Source: Lactobacillus pasteurii DSM 23907 = CRBIP 24.76 (GTDB lineage: Bacteria > Bacillota > Bacilli > Lactobacillales > Lactobacillaceae). From it: a DNA stretch of 64,000 nt. The position numbers and the translations under genes were made by a program. Where the stretch lies: contig NZ_CAKD01000001.1 in the NCBI RefSeq assembly GCF_000297025.1, forward strand, positions 1-64,000, written 5' to 3'. The notes under the pieces are model-generated. The model was not told the origin of the DNA, ran no database searches, and saw only the letters and a list, made by a program, of their open reading frames with translations. Shown here piece by piece: positions 28,029-36,623 of the stretch (positions are counted from its first letter, which is position 1; each line of letters starts with the position of its first letter).

Positions 28029-28057
28029 ATTTTAGCATGTTATAAAATCGCTTTCAA
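28029..28057 (-). promoter_or_regulatory. PAS gene promoter overlapping a cre-like site
   Basis: TTGAAA (28057-28052) and TAAAAT (28034-28029) are spaced by exactly 17. The stretch TTGAAAGCGATTTTA (28057-28043) matches the CcpA cre consensus WTGNAANCGNWNNCA at all but one position, and would cover the -35. Rest of 27992-28263: no gene or further signal seen. Confidence 0.7.
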
Positions 28058-28263
28058 CAGTATTATTGCTACTTTTTTTATTTCTAGTATCGTTATTTAT
28101 TTTTGGTAATTTTTTCACAAATTGCACAAACTTAAAAATCAACTACGATTTTCTAAGAAACAATTGCTTTCATCCATTTTATTCAAATAAAGAAAAATTT
28201 GTTTTTTATCAAAAGATTTACGACGATTGTAATTTAATTAACAAGTATGTACGTACACATAAA

Positions 28264-28302
28264 AATAGACTAGAAACCAAAATCTAAGTTTCTAGTCTAT
28301 TT
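28264..28302 (-). terminator. efp terminator
   Basis: Stem AATAGACTAGAAAC/GTTTCTAGTCTATT around a 10-base loop, with a T run on the minus strand. It lies 16 bases past the efp stop. Confidence 0.85.
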
Positions 28303-28317
28303 TGAATATCAGTATGC

Positions 28318-28878
28318 TTAGGCACGTGACTTGTAAGTACCTTCAGCAGTGTTGATAACTAACTTTTCGCCTTCGTTGATGAAGTCTGGAACTTGTACAA
28401 CCAAACCAGTTTCCATAGTTGCAGGCTTACCACTACCAGTTACAGTAGCTCCCTTGATACCAGGTTGAGTTTCAGCCACAGTCATTTCAACAGTTGCTGG
28501 CAATTCGATTCCAATCAATTCGTTGTCGTCAACGAATTCCAAGCTTACTTCGATGTTTGGAATCAAGTAAAGACGGTCATCACCAATTTGTTCAGCTGAA
28601 ATTTCATATTGTTCATATGTTTCAGTATCCATAAAAGTATAAGTTTGACCTTCGCTGTAAAGGTATTGAGCAGTCTTCTTGTTTAATTCAACCAAGTCAA
28701 CCTTTTCAGTTGGACGCATAGTCTTGTGTACAACTGCACCACTCTTAACATCGCGCAAGTCCATTTGCATAACAGTGTTACCCTTACCAGGCTTGTGGTG
28801 GTTAGCTTTCAAAACTTGAATCAACTTACCATTTTGACTAAAAATCATACCTTTTTTAAGGTTAATTGCTTGTACCAT
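28318..28878 (-). CDS. efp: Translation elongation factor P
   Basis: 186 residues, three-domain tRNA-shaped factor that relieves ribosome stalling at proline runs. The domain I tip reads HHKPGKGN, with the modified-lysine position at Lys32 as in Bacillus. The C-terminal domain ends in VVQVPDFINEGEKLVINTAEGTYKSRA-like residues as expected. The start at 28878 (MVQAINLKKG) has AAGGAG 12-13 bases upstream; a longer frame of 13 more codons lacks support. Confidence 0.95.
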   Translation of the reverse strand: MVQAINLKKGMIFSQNGKLIQVLKANHHKPGKGNTVMQMDLRDVKSGAVVHKTMRPTEKVDLVELNKKTAQYLYSEGQTYTFMDTETYEQYEISAEQIGDDRLYLIPNIEVSLEFVDDNELIGIELPATVEMTVAETQPGIKGATVTGSGKPATMETGLVVQVPDFINEGEKLVINTAEGTYKSRA

Positions 28879-28926
28879 AAAATAAAATTTCTCTCCTTCA
28901 AAATTTTCAACTATCATTATAACAAA

Positions 28927-29841
28927 TCAAAATCGTCTAAGATATATTCTATCAATTAAATGGCCAGTAGTTTTATGCAAAATAAGACTCGCTCTTTCCT
29001 TAGTTGGAGCAATATATTCGCGTAAATTGACCAGATTAACCATCTGCCAAGTTTCTTCAGCTAATTTAATCGCTGCTTCTTTTGGCCCATTGGCTAACTC
29101 ATAATAATAGTTTTCCGGCTTATTCTTATTGATTGCCATAATTTTATTGAAACGTTGCATATACCAACTCTCAATTATATCCTCATCTGCATCAATGTAA
29201 ATGGAAAAATCAAAGAAGTCGCTAGTTACTACTTGTCCACTTTCTGGTAACTGCAAAGTGTTAATGCCTTCCATGATTAAAATATCCGGCTTGCGAACAT
29301 GACCATATTCTCCAGGAACGATGTCGCTTAATTCCTGCGAATAGAGCGGATAAACAATGTCTTCCTTGCCACTGACCACATCGTTCAAAAAGTCCTTGAG
29401 CATGGTCATATTGTAGCTCTCTGGGAATCCCTTGCGTGAAAAAATGCCCCGACGCTTCAATTCGTGATTTGGATAAATAAAGCCATCCGTAGTCATTAAG
29501 TGCACCTTTAGCTCAGGGAAAGTTCTACTTAGCAAAATCTGCAACAATCTAGCTGTGGTAGACTTGCCCACGGCCACTGACCCAGAAATTCCAATAATAA
29601 ATGGAGTTGGGTCTAACTCATGCTCCAAGAATTTATTCTGAGCTAGCTGCAAACTTCTTTTGCCTTGATAAGCTAAATGCAAATAATTGACTAAAGTTAA
29701 ATAGATTTCATCAACATCGGTTAAGTCGACTACGTCTCCAACACTCTTGATTTGGGCTAATTCTTCTTGGCTGATATTTGCTTGATGAGTGCGCGCAAGT
29801 TTTGCCCACGATTCTCTTTCAAAACAGGTATAATTTTTCAT
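28927..29841 (-). CDS. coaA: Pantothenate kinase (type I)
   Basis: 304 residues. Phosphorylates pantothenate, the first step to coenzyme A. Walker A is GSVAVGKST (87-95). The family stretch TTDGFIYPN, then RKGFPESYN, and FFDFSIYIDA follow in order. Length equals E. coli CoaA-like enzymes. It is divergent from the SGNH hydrolase gene, with TATAAT (29879-29874) as its likely -10. Confidence 0.95.
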   Translation of the reverse strand: MKNYTCFERESWAKLARTHQANISQEELAQIKSVGDVVDLTDVDEIYLTLVNYLHLAYQGKRSLQLAQNKFLEHELDPTPFIIGISGSVAVGKSTTARLLQILLSRTFPELKVHLMTTDGFIYPNHELKRRGIFSRKGFPESYNMTMLKDFLNDVVSGKEDIVYPLYSQELSDIVPGEYGHVRKPDILIMEGINTLQLPESGQVVTSDFFDFSIYIDADEDIIESWYMQRFNKIMAINKNKPENYYYELANGPKEAAIKLAEETWQMVNLVNLREYIAPTKERASLILHKTTGHLIDRIYLRRF

Positions 29842-29898
29842 AGAAATAAAATCCTTCGTACGTATTATTGTACATTATACCTTGAAAGCGTGTAATCT

Positions 29899-30459
29899 AT
29901 GAAAAAAATAACATTATTTGGCGACTCAATTTTCAATGCTTATCAAAATGGCTGTGACACCACCGTGATCACCGATGGCCTTATCAAGGCCTTAAATTGT
30001 CCCGTTGAAAATCTCTCAATCAGTGGAGCTACCACAGTTGAAGCAATGGATCGGCTGAATCGTATTGATCCAAATAGCGAACTGGTTATTTTAGAATTTG
30101 GAACAAATGATGCAGCTAGCGCCTGGGGTATTGAGCTAGAAAAGTACCAAACTAACCTTGAAAAAATCATTGCTTCAATTGGAGCAGAGCGCATGATTAT
30201 TACTGGATTATCTTATCCTGATCCAAACAACGAAGAAATCAATCGCTATTATGGTGCTAAGCGTATTCGACAATACAATCAAGCAGCTAAAAAAGCTGCC
30301 ACTAGTAAAAACATTCCTTTTGTTAATCTAGTTGCAGCTTTTGCTAACTTGAAAGATATTTCTTCATATTATCTTGAAGATGGACAACACTTGACAGATA
30401 AGGGCAACCAACTATTAATTTCTATCTTGCTCAAAGCTATCAAAGAAAAATTACAATAA
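29899..30459 (+). CDS. SGNH/GDSL hydrolase
   Basis: 186 residues, cytoplasmic. Block I GDS (Ser10), block III GTND (about 73-76) and block V DGQH (catalytic Asp and His, about 157-160) are all present, so it should be an active esterase or acyl hydrolase. Substrate unknown. It converges with the GNAT gene and overlaps it by 9 bases at the 3' ends. Directly upstream a TTGAAAGCG motif (29882-29890) recurs. Confidence 0.87.
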   Translation: MKKITLFGDSIFNAYQNGCDTTVITDGLIKALNCPVENLSISGATTVEAMDRLNRIDPNSELVILEFGTNDAASAWGIELEKYQTNLEKIIASIGAERMIITGLSYPDPNNEEINRYYGAKRIRQYNQAAKKAATSKNIPFVNLVAAFANLKDISSYYLEDGQHLTDKGNQLLISILLKAIKEKLQ

Positions 30460-30894
30460 GCGCTTGGTCATTTGAATGTGGCTTACCCCACCCTCATCAA
30501 ATTCTGGGCCAGCAACTTCATAGCCTAAACTTTCATAAAAAGGCTTAGCCTGCATTTGGGCATGGCAAGTGACGCTAGTAGCGCCTTGGTCTTTCAAAAA
30601 TTCGTGCACTTCTTCCATCATTTGTCTGCCTAAGCCCTGATGACGATATTCACCAGCTACAGCAACTCTGCCAAAGGTCCACTGACCATTTTGCTTAAAT
30701 ACCCGACAAGCGGCTACTGCATTAGTTGCTTCTTGATTCAATAAAAAGACCTGCGTTGCAATTAAATCTTCATCATCAAGTTCTGGCAAGGTTATCTTTT
30801 GTTCAGTCACAAAAGTGTCCGTTCTTAATCGTTCAACGCAAAACATTTCTCGACCAGTCATCTGGTCGATTTTTTTAAACTCAAATTTATTCAT
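30451..30894 (-). CDS. GNAT family N-acetyltransferase (ElaA-like)
   Basis: 147 residues. The acetyl-CoA pyrophosphate loop is visible as EYRHQGLGRQMM (about 82-93), with FGRVAV before it and AQMQAKPFYESLGYEVAGPEFDEGG as the family ending. The substrate is unknown. Its start overlaps the binding-protein stop by 8 bases, making it the fourth gene of the T-box-controlled transporter operon. Confidence 0.85.
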   Translation of the reverse strand: MNKFEFKKIDQMTGREMFCVERLRTDTFVTEQKITLPELDDEDLIATQVFLLNQEATNAVAACRVFKQNGQWTFGRVAVAGEYRHQGLGRQMMEEVHEFLKDQGATSVTCHAQMQAKPFYESLGYEVAGPEFDEGGVSHIQMTKRLL

Positions 30895-31714
30895 TTGCTT
30901 GTACTTGTCCTAAATAATTACTGCTAGTTCCAAACCATTTTTGATTTAGTTTAGCTAATTCGCCATTTTTTTGCAATTTTACTAAAGCTTGATTGATCTT
31001 CTTAGTCAAAGTCTTATCGCCCTTGCGCATCCCCACGGCAAATAGATCCGCTGGGACTCGTTTATTGACAATGATGCGATAATTTTTCTCTTTCAAGTGT
31101 GCTAAGTAATATTGAGCATAGATCTTATCCAGCAAAATTCCCTGAATTCTGCCAGCTCTTAGATCCAAGAATGCATTTGGAATTTGATCATATAAGACTG
31201 TCTGCTTAGCTTTGAGCAATTTTTGCTTGCTGTCATACCATTGCTGGGCAGTTGAGCCAGTCTGCAGGCCCAATTGATAATTTTTCATTTGGCTAAAACT
31301 AGTAATTGGACTATTCTTTTTGACGACTAGCACCTGGTCATTTTTTAGATAAGGCCGGCTGAAGGCAACCTTTTCTGCCCTTTCTTTGGTAATACTAAAG
31401 CCATTCCAGATCAGATCAATCGTTCCATTGCGCAGTTCAGTCACATTCATGGACCAGTCGATTATTTGAAAATCGACCTTGATTTTATAAATAGCAAAAA
31501 CTTTTTTAGCCAAATCGATATCGTAGCCAGTAAGCTGGCCATTTTTCTTTTCAAAACCCATGGGTACGAATGAATCGTCTAAACCAACGACGATTTTTTT
31601 CTGCTTTTGGATTTTATTCCAAGTATCTTGATGATTAGCCCGTTCTTCAATTGTGCTGCAAGCTGACAAGGTTAGGGAAAATAGTAGCAACACTAGCAAT
31701 CTCAACTTTTTCAT
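30887..31714 (-). CDS. Amino-acid (probably histidine) ABC transporter binding lipoprotein
   Basis: 275 residues, family 3 solute-binding protein. Signal peptide with lipobox LSAC (Cys19). The body opens KKIVVGLDDSFVPMGFEKKNGQ-like as in cystine/glutamine/histidine binders, then TGYDIDLAKKV. Captures a polar amino acid outside the cell. The ATG at 31714 follows AGGTGA by 5 bases; a GTG three codons earlier is less likely. Histidine is inferred from the T-box specifier, not from this protein. Confidence 0.87.
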   Translation of the reverse strand: MKKLRLLVLLLFSLTLSACSTIEERANHQDTWNKIQKQKKIVVGLDDSFVPMGFEKKNGQLTGYDIDLAKKVFAIYKIKVDFQIIDWSMNVTELRNGTIDLIWNGFSITKERAEKVAFSRPYLKNDQVLVVKKNSPITSFSQMKNYQLGLQTGSTAQQWYDSKQKLLKAKQTVLYDQIPNAFLDLRAGRIQGILLDKIYAQYYLAHLKEKNYRIIVNKRVPADLFAVGMRKGDKTLTKKINQALVKLQKNGELAKLNQKWFGTSSNYLGQVQANE

Positions 31715-31715
31715 C

Positions 31716-32333
31716 CTAGTCACCTATTGCTTTCAATTCTAAGATCTGATCAGCGACATTTTGGGCAAAGGTTAAATCGTGCGTAATGATAAATTGGGTT
31801 TGGCCGGACTGCTTCAAGGCTAAGATCAACTTTTCAACTTCTTGGCGCAAGTTCGGATCTAGCGCACTAGTTGGCTCGTCATAGCACAAGATCTCTGGCT
31901 TCATTGCCAATGCTCTAGCAATTGCCACTCGCTGCTTTTGTCCACCTGAGAGTTGATATGGATATTGGTTTTGATACGGCAGCATTTGCAACTTTTCAAG
32001 CAAATCTTCGGCTTCTTTTTTAGCTTCTAAATCTGATTGTTTCAAGACTAATTTTGGCGCTAAGGTAATATTTTCCAAAACTGTCAAATTTGGAAATAAG
32101 TTGAAATCCTGGAAGACCACGCTGATTTTTTCAGGATTATAGGCCTGACCAGCTACTAAAATTTCGCCGGCATCTTTTGCTTCTAAACCAGCAATAATTC
32201 TCAAAAGGGTCGTCTTGCCGGCGCCAGATGGCCCAACTACAGTCATTGTTTGACCATCAGCTAAGTTAAAGGACAAGTCCTTGATGATTTGCCGTCCAGC
32301 AAAGCTTTTAGATAATTTCTTGACTTCTAACAT
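31716..32333 (-). CDS. Polar amino-acid ABC transporter ATPase
   Basis: 205 residues: Walker A GPSGAGKT (34-41), signature LSGGQKQR (about 131-138), Walker B ILCYDEPTSALD, switch ITHD. Family members usually have about 240 residues; here the chain ends soon after the switch (ADQILELKAIGD). The core motifs are complete, so it is probably functional. It lies 12 bases after the permease and 1 base before the binding protein. Confidence 0.9.
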   Translation of the reverse strand: MLEVKKLSKSFAGRQIIKDLSFNLADGQTMTVVGPSGAGKTTLLRIIAGLEAKDAGEILVAGQAYNPEKISVVFQDFNLFPNLTVLENITLAPKLVLKQSDLEAKKEAEDLLEKLQMLPYQNQYPYQLSGGQKQRVAIARALAMKPEILCYDEPTSALDPNLRQEVEKLILALKQSGQTQFIITHDLTFAQNVADQILELKAIGD

Positions 32334-32345
32334 TTTCCCAATCCC

Positions 32346-32987
32346 CTATCTATAATAGCTAAAGTGGTGCTCTAGACGCTTTTGCACAATGGTGCAGGCG
32401 CTAATTAAGGCTAAGTAAATAATTGCTACTAGTACTAGCGGAAGCAAGGTTACATCCCTTGACATCGCCACATTTCCAGCCCGAAGCAAATCACCCAGTC
32501 CAATGACATAAACTAGCGATGAATCCTTAACCAAGTTGATGACTTCGTTAGCAATTGATGGCAAAACGATCTTCAATACTTGTGGCAAGACGATCTTTTG
32601 CATGGTTTGAAATTTAGTCAAATTCAAAACTTGAGCTGCTTCAAATTGTCCCTTGTCAATTGATTGCAATCCGCCCCGGAAAATTTCCGCAAAATAAGCC
32701 GCATAATTGAGCACAAAGGCAAACAAGGCAGCTTCGTAGCGAGGAAAAACTAAGTTGATCAAAGGAAAACCATAGAAAACAAAGATCAGTTGAAGCAAAA
32801 GAGGCGTTCCCCGCATAATCCACACATAAAACTCAACCAAGTACTTAACCGGCTTAAACTTGCTCATTTCTCCTAAAGCTACCAAAACGCCCAATGGCAA
32901 AGATAGCAAGATAGTTGAGAAAAAAATCTTCAACGTCATCAAAGTTCCAGCCAAAAGTGCTGGCAAAATTTCCATTACATAATTCAT
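32346..32987 (-). CDS. Polar amino-acid ABC transporter permease
   Basis: 213 residues, HisM/GlnP family, about five membrane helices, with the EAA loop AAQVLNLTKFQTMQKIVLPQ. AAYFAEIFRGG is the family hallmark. Start ATG at 32987 has AAGGGGCG 5 bases upstream. First gene of the transporter operon; the T-box leader ends 12 bases before it. Confidence 0.92.
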   Translation of the reverse strand: MNYVMEILPALLAGTLMTLKIFFSTILLSLPLGVLVALGEMSKFKPVKYLVEFYVWIMRGTPLLLQLIFVFYGFPLINLVFPRYEAALFAFVLNYAAYFAEIFRGGLQSIDKGQFEAAQVLNLTKFQTMQKIVLPQVLKIVLPSIANEVINLVKDSSLVYVIGLGDLLRAGNVAMSRDVTLLPLVLVAIIYLALISACTIVQKRLEHHFSYYR

Positions 32988-32994
32988 CAAATCG

Positions 32995-33385
32995 CCCCTT
33001 TAAAAAGAAAAATCCTCTTGAAGCAATGCTCCAAGAGGACGAGTAATCGTGGTTCCACCTCAGTTTACAAACTTGCTCACGCAAATTTGCCTTAGCAGGT
33101 TTGACTCTAGAAAAACAAAAAACGCCTCCTAAGGCCATAGCCTTAAGAGGGCGTCTTCAACGCGATTCCACCTCATCTTCACAACCGGCTCACACCAAGC
33201 TGCCTCAATAAGTTTATCATCAAACCTGTTGCTGTAACGGGCTACCCGGATTACTCTACTGAATTCAAGCAATCAACTCACAGATGTGTGTTCGCTTAAA
33301 GAATTGTCGCATTTCCACCATCAACGACTCTCTAAAAATCGGCTTTAAACTACTTGTTCTGTTCCAAGTCTTTATAAATTTGATT
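32995..33385 (-). promoter_or_regulatory. T-box leader with one Stem I and two antiterminator/terminator modules
   Basis: Stem I (33362-33280): specifier loop sides AGTA (33354-33351) and GAA (33293-33291), with an 8-bp helix GTTTAAAG/CTTTAAGC above it. A basal ACAGA/TCTGT pairing closes it, and the specifier is CAC (33290-33288, histidine). A first T-box (33174-33161) precedes terminator hairpin 33154-33122. A second T-box (33061-33047) precedes hairpin 33039-33013. The parts before each T-box are similar (GAGGCA...GTGAG versus AAGGCA...GTGAG), so the second looks like a copy lacking Stem I. The histidine reading follows from the pairing I drew and fits the amino-acid importer downstream. 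Confidence 0.88.
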
Positions 33386-33388
33386 TAA

Positions 33389-33417
33389 ATCATAAATGAT
33401 CGAATTAATTTTGTCAA
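33389..33417 (-). promoter_or_regulatory. Promoter of the T-box transporter operon
   Basis: Minus-strand consensus -35 TTGACA (33417-33412) and -10 TATGAT (33394-33389) with a 17-base spacer. It gives a start near 33382, just ahead of Stem I. Confidence 0.8.
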
Positions 33418-33420
33418 ATC

Positions 33421-35715
33421 TTAATGTTGATCAAAAATCTTAGGATCATCTGGGAGCAATTTGCTCTTTGGACCAACCGAGATCAAGTCTAGCTTGTACA
33501 TGGCTCTTGACGTGATCGTATAAACTAATTGAGTTTCATCGACTGCATGATAAGTCTCTTCAGATGCATCCCATATTACTACCGCATCAAATTCCAATCC
33601 CTTGGCTAGATACGATGGCAAAATCAAATCACCCTTGACCAAACGCTGGTTTGGCAACTTGATTAAGCTGGCTTTAACTTTGGAAGCAACTTGCTCACTT
33701 AACTTAGTTGCACTTGCTAAATCCTTAGTAATAACTGCTGTCGTTAAGCCCTTTTGATCATTTTCTTTCAAAATTTCTACCAAGGCATCTACTGCTTGAT
33801 CTTCTTGGTCTCTTTGCCATAAAACTGGCTTTGGTCCTTGACGATTGAAGGCTTCGATCTTTTCGCCCTGACGCAAAATTTGCTTGGTAAAATCAGTAAT
33901 TTGCTTAGTTGAACGGTAAGATTTAGTTAATTGAACTACGCTAGTCTTGTCTGGATCAAATAAAGCTGAAATTTGCTTAATCAAGCTTCTGCTTTCATCC
34001 TTGGTAAAGATAGCCTGGTTCAAATCGCCTAGCATCGTAAATTTGGCTCTTGGAAAGTTGTACTTCAAATAAGCCAATTGGAATGGCGTATAATCTTGAA
34101 TTTCATCAATAAAAGCATAGCGCATTTCATAATTGGTTCTACGCCCAACAATCAAGTCCCAGAGGTATAGATAGGCTGAGGCATCTTGCAACTTCATTTC
34201 GCGCTCTTTAAAGCGATTCTTAACGGCTTCGATTTCCTTTTGCCAATCTTCCGGACTAATTTTCCACTTGTTCAAATCAACTAGCTTTGGAATAGCACGC
34301 AAGAATTGTAAATATTGTGCCCGCGTGTTGATGAAGTTATTGTGATTAATTCGCTTGAAAACTGGCGCCAATTCCTTGATTACGATCTTGCGACCCAAGA
34401 AGCGCTCTTCTTCTTTTTCAGAAGAAAATTCTTGGTCAGGTCGATCATATAGTGCCGTCAATTCAGACTTGGTCAAGCCTTCAATTGTCTGCATAACCCA
34501 GTTCTTTTTTACTTCAGGGCCAATTTTGTGGTTGAGCATTTTGACCAATTCTTCTCTAGTTGCATCGATTCGGTTGGCCAAATTGTAGTTTTCGTTGAAG
34601 GAATAGTAGATCTCTTTGATCTTTTCCTTAGCAAAATATGGCTTTTCTTTGTCTTTGAAGTAAATATTTTTGAAAATAACGCCCTTATTGTTCAAGTGCT
34701 TGGCATATCTTTGCATTGCCTTGAAGAAGGCAAGAGAATTTTTAAAGTTGTTGATTTGAGAGCTAGTTTGATCTTCTTCAAATAATTCAAACAGATTTTC
34801 GACTTTCATCCCTGGCAGACGGCGGGAAATGAATTGATGGTAAGTCATCTGAACCATGTTCTGTTCGCCCATTTCTGGCAAAACATTCTTGACATAATCA
34901 TTGAACAATTGGTTGGGACTAAACATAATTACATCGCTAGAAGTCAAATTTCCCCGGTAGCGGTAAAGCAAGAAGGCAATTCTTTGCAAAATTGCACTCG
35001 TCTTACCTGAACCAGCTGCCCCTTGCACAAACAGAAGTTCGCTTCTAGTATCACGAATAATCTTGTTTTGTTCTTGTTGAATCGTGGTTACGATCGACTT
35101 CATTTGGGTGCTGGATTTTTCTGATAAAACTTCCAAAAGCATTTGATCGCCGATTGATTCATCGGTATCAAACATGTTGACGATTTTGCCATTTTTGATC
35201 ATAAATTGACGCTTCTTGGTCATATCAACCGTAATTTCGCCCTCAGGAGAATTGTAGGAAACCTTGCCTAGTTTTCCATCATAGTAAATTGATGAAATCG
35301 GCGCACGCCAGTCATAAACCAAAAAGTGGTCATCCTTGTCCGCAAAAGAGCCTAAACCAATATAAATTGTTTCTTCACCGCTAGAATTATCTTCTTTGAA
35401 ATCAACTCTAGCAAAGTATGGGCTTTTTTCTAAGCGTTGAACCGTAGCTAGTTGCTGAGCTGAATGCTGCCAGTTGTGTTCGCGCTCGCTTAGCAACTGT
35501 TGCTGCTGGTGAATTGAAAGAGCAGTTTCCATTGAAGTGGAATAACCATCATAATCCAATCTAACATCATCAAAGAAGTGAGAGTTGAGATCTCTAGCTT
35601 CTTTTTCGACTTTCTTGATTGACTTAGTTAATTCTTGTTCTTTTTGTTTAATTAGGTCCATCACCTGATCAAGGTGGTCTTGTTCATAACGACGTTCATC
35701 TTGATTTTCAGTCAT
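33421..35715 (-). CDS. helD: RNA polymerase recycling motor HelD (UvrD-like helicase)
   Basis: 764 residues. A Glu/Lys-rich N-terminal coiled coil (about 5-75) is followed by a superfamily 1 ATPase with GAAGSGKT (about 233-240), FIDEIQDYTPFQ (Walker B) and TKSYRST. HelD frees stalled RNA polymerase from DNA. The ATG at 35715 (MTENQDERR) follows GGGTGA; longer frames upstream overlap the divergent leader and are less likely. It stops 4 bases from the -35 of the T-box operon, so it is close upstream of that promoter on the same strand. Confidence 0.93.
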   Translation of the reverse strand: MTENQDERRYEQDHLDQVMDLIKQKEQELTKSIKKVEKEARDLNSHFFDDVRLDYDGYSTSMETALSIHQQQQLLSEREHNWQHSAQQLATVQRLEKSPYFARVDFKEDNSSGEETIYIGLGSFADKDDHFLVYDWRAPISSIYYDGKLGKVSYNSPEGEITVDMTKKRQFMIKNGKIVNMFDTDESIGDQMLLEVLSEKSSTQMKSIVTTIQQEQNKIIRDTRSELLFVQGAAGSGKTSAILQRIAFLLYRYRGNLTSSDVIMFSPNQLFNDYVKNVLPEMGEQNMVQMTYHQFISRRLPGMKVENLFELFEEDQTSSQINNFKNSLAFFKAMQRYAKHLNNKGVIFKNIYFKDKEKPYFAKEKIKEIYYSFNENYNLANRIDATREELVKMLNHKIGPEVKKNWVMQTIEGLTKSELTALYDRPDQEFSSEKEEERFLGRKIVIKELAPVFKRINHNNFINTRAQYLQFLRAIPKLVDLNKWKISPEDWQKEIEAVKNRFKEREMKLQDASAYLYLWDLIVGRRTNYEMRYAFIDEIQDYTPFQLAYLKYNFPRAKFTMLGDLNQAIFTKDESRSLIKQISALFDPDKTSVVQLTKSYRSTKQITDFTKQILRQGEKIEAFNRQGPKPVLWQRDQEDQAVDALVEILKENDQKGLTTAVITKDLASATKLSEQVASKVKASLIKLPNQRLVKGDLILPSYLAKGLEFDAVVIWDASEETYHAVDETQLVYTITSRAMYKLDLISVGPKSKLLPDDPKIFDQH

Positions 35716-35870
35716 TTTGTCACCCATTTCTAAAAAACTTGCATTCCATTCTAACACGAATCGGCAAAACTTTCATCATTGAGACCTTTAGGCGATCAAA
35801 GCAAAAACTCAAACAAAAATTCACGCTTTCTTTATATTTTTTGCTTAGAATACTCCTTGGAGGTAGATAC

Positions 35871-36554
35871 ATGAGACGATTTTTCCGCTTTATCCGCAAT
35901 CTTCTCCTTATCGGATTGATTGCGTCAGGAATCTGGACTTATCAACATGATAAGAATATACGCCTGGCAACTAATGATTCAATTACTACTTTAGTCAAAC
36001 GAATCAATCAATTGATCAATACAGGTACTCTTTCCACCATTACCACTACTAGTTCAACCAACAAACAAGCTGATACATCTTCTGATCAAGATAAAAATAT
36101 TGACCACCAACTGTGGAAGGAGCCACAAGCTACTGTTTATTTGAAACTTGATAATTATCCTAAATTAAAACAAGCTGCACTTAATGCCATCAACATTTGG
36201 AATCAAACAGGCGCCTTTACTTTTGAACTAGCGCAAACTAAAAAGAAGGCAGACATTGTCATCTCAGCAATGAATGATTCAGACACTTCAGCTGCTGGTC
36301 AAACTTCAACCACCTATAATCCAATTACCGACCACCTAATTTCTGCCAAAATTCAGCTGAATCTGTTTTATTTAGACAATAAAGATTATAGCTACAATCA
36401 GGCCAGAATTACCAACACAGTTGAACATGAATTAGGCCATGCAATTGGGCTTAACCATACTGACAAGGTGTCGGTAATGTATCCTAAAGGATCATACTAC
36501 ACCATCCAACCTCGAGATATTGCAGCAGTCAAAAAGCTCTATCAGAAAAAATAA
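35871..36554 (+). CDS. Membrane-anchored matrixin-like zinc metalloprotease
   Basis: 227 residues. One N-terminal helix (about 8-25) anchors or exports it. A Ser/Thr-rich linker follows, and the zincin signature HELGHAIGLNH (His186, Glu187, His190, His196) is followed by a Met-turn SVMYP. All zinc ligands are in place. Start ATG at 35871 has GGAGG 7 bases upstream; an earlier frame start at 35739 lies in the helD leader. Targets outside the cell are unknown. Confidence 0.88.
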   Translation: MRRFFRFIRNLLLIGLIASGIWTYQHDKNIRLATNDSITTLVKRINQLINTGTLSTITTTSSTNKQADTSSDQDKNIDHQLWKEPQATVYLKLDNYPKLKQAALNAINIWNQTGAFTFELAQTKKKADIVISAMNDSDTSAAGQTSTTYNPITDHLISAKIQLNLFYLDNKDYSYNQARITNTVEHELGHAIGLNHTDKVSVMYPKGSYYTIQPRDIAAVKKLYQKK

Positions 36555-36564
36555 TACTTTAAAA

Positions 36565-36607
36565 GTAAAAGAATTTTCACTAAAATAGAAAGTGTGAAAA
36601 TTCTTTT
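36565..36607 (+). terminator. Terminator after the metalloprotease gene
   Basis: Stem AAGAATTTTCAC/GTGAAAATTCTT followed by a T run. Confidence 0.83.
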
Positions 36608-36623
36608 TTGTTAGAGGTAGAAA

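Noticed and set aside
28066-28287. A 73-codon plus-strand frame between the PAS and efp genes
   Set aside because: Low-complexity AT-rich content, no ribosome-binding site, and it overlaps the PAS promoter and efp terminator.
33001-33061. A second, complete T-box riboswitch
   Set aside because: The sequence between the first terminator and this T-box is too short for a Stem I with its own specifier. I treat it as a partial duplication.
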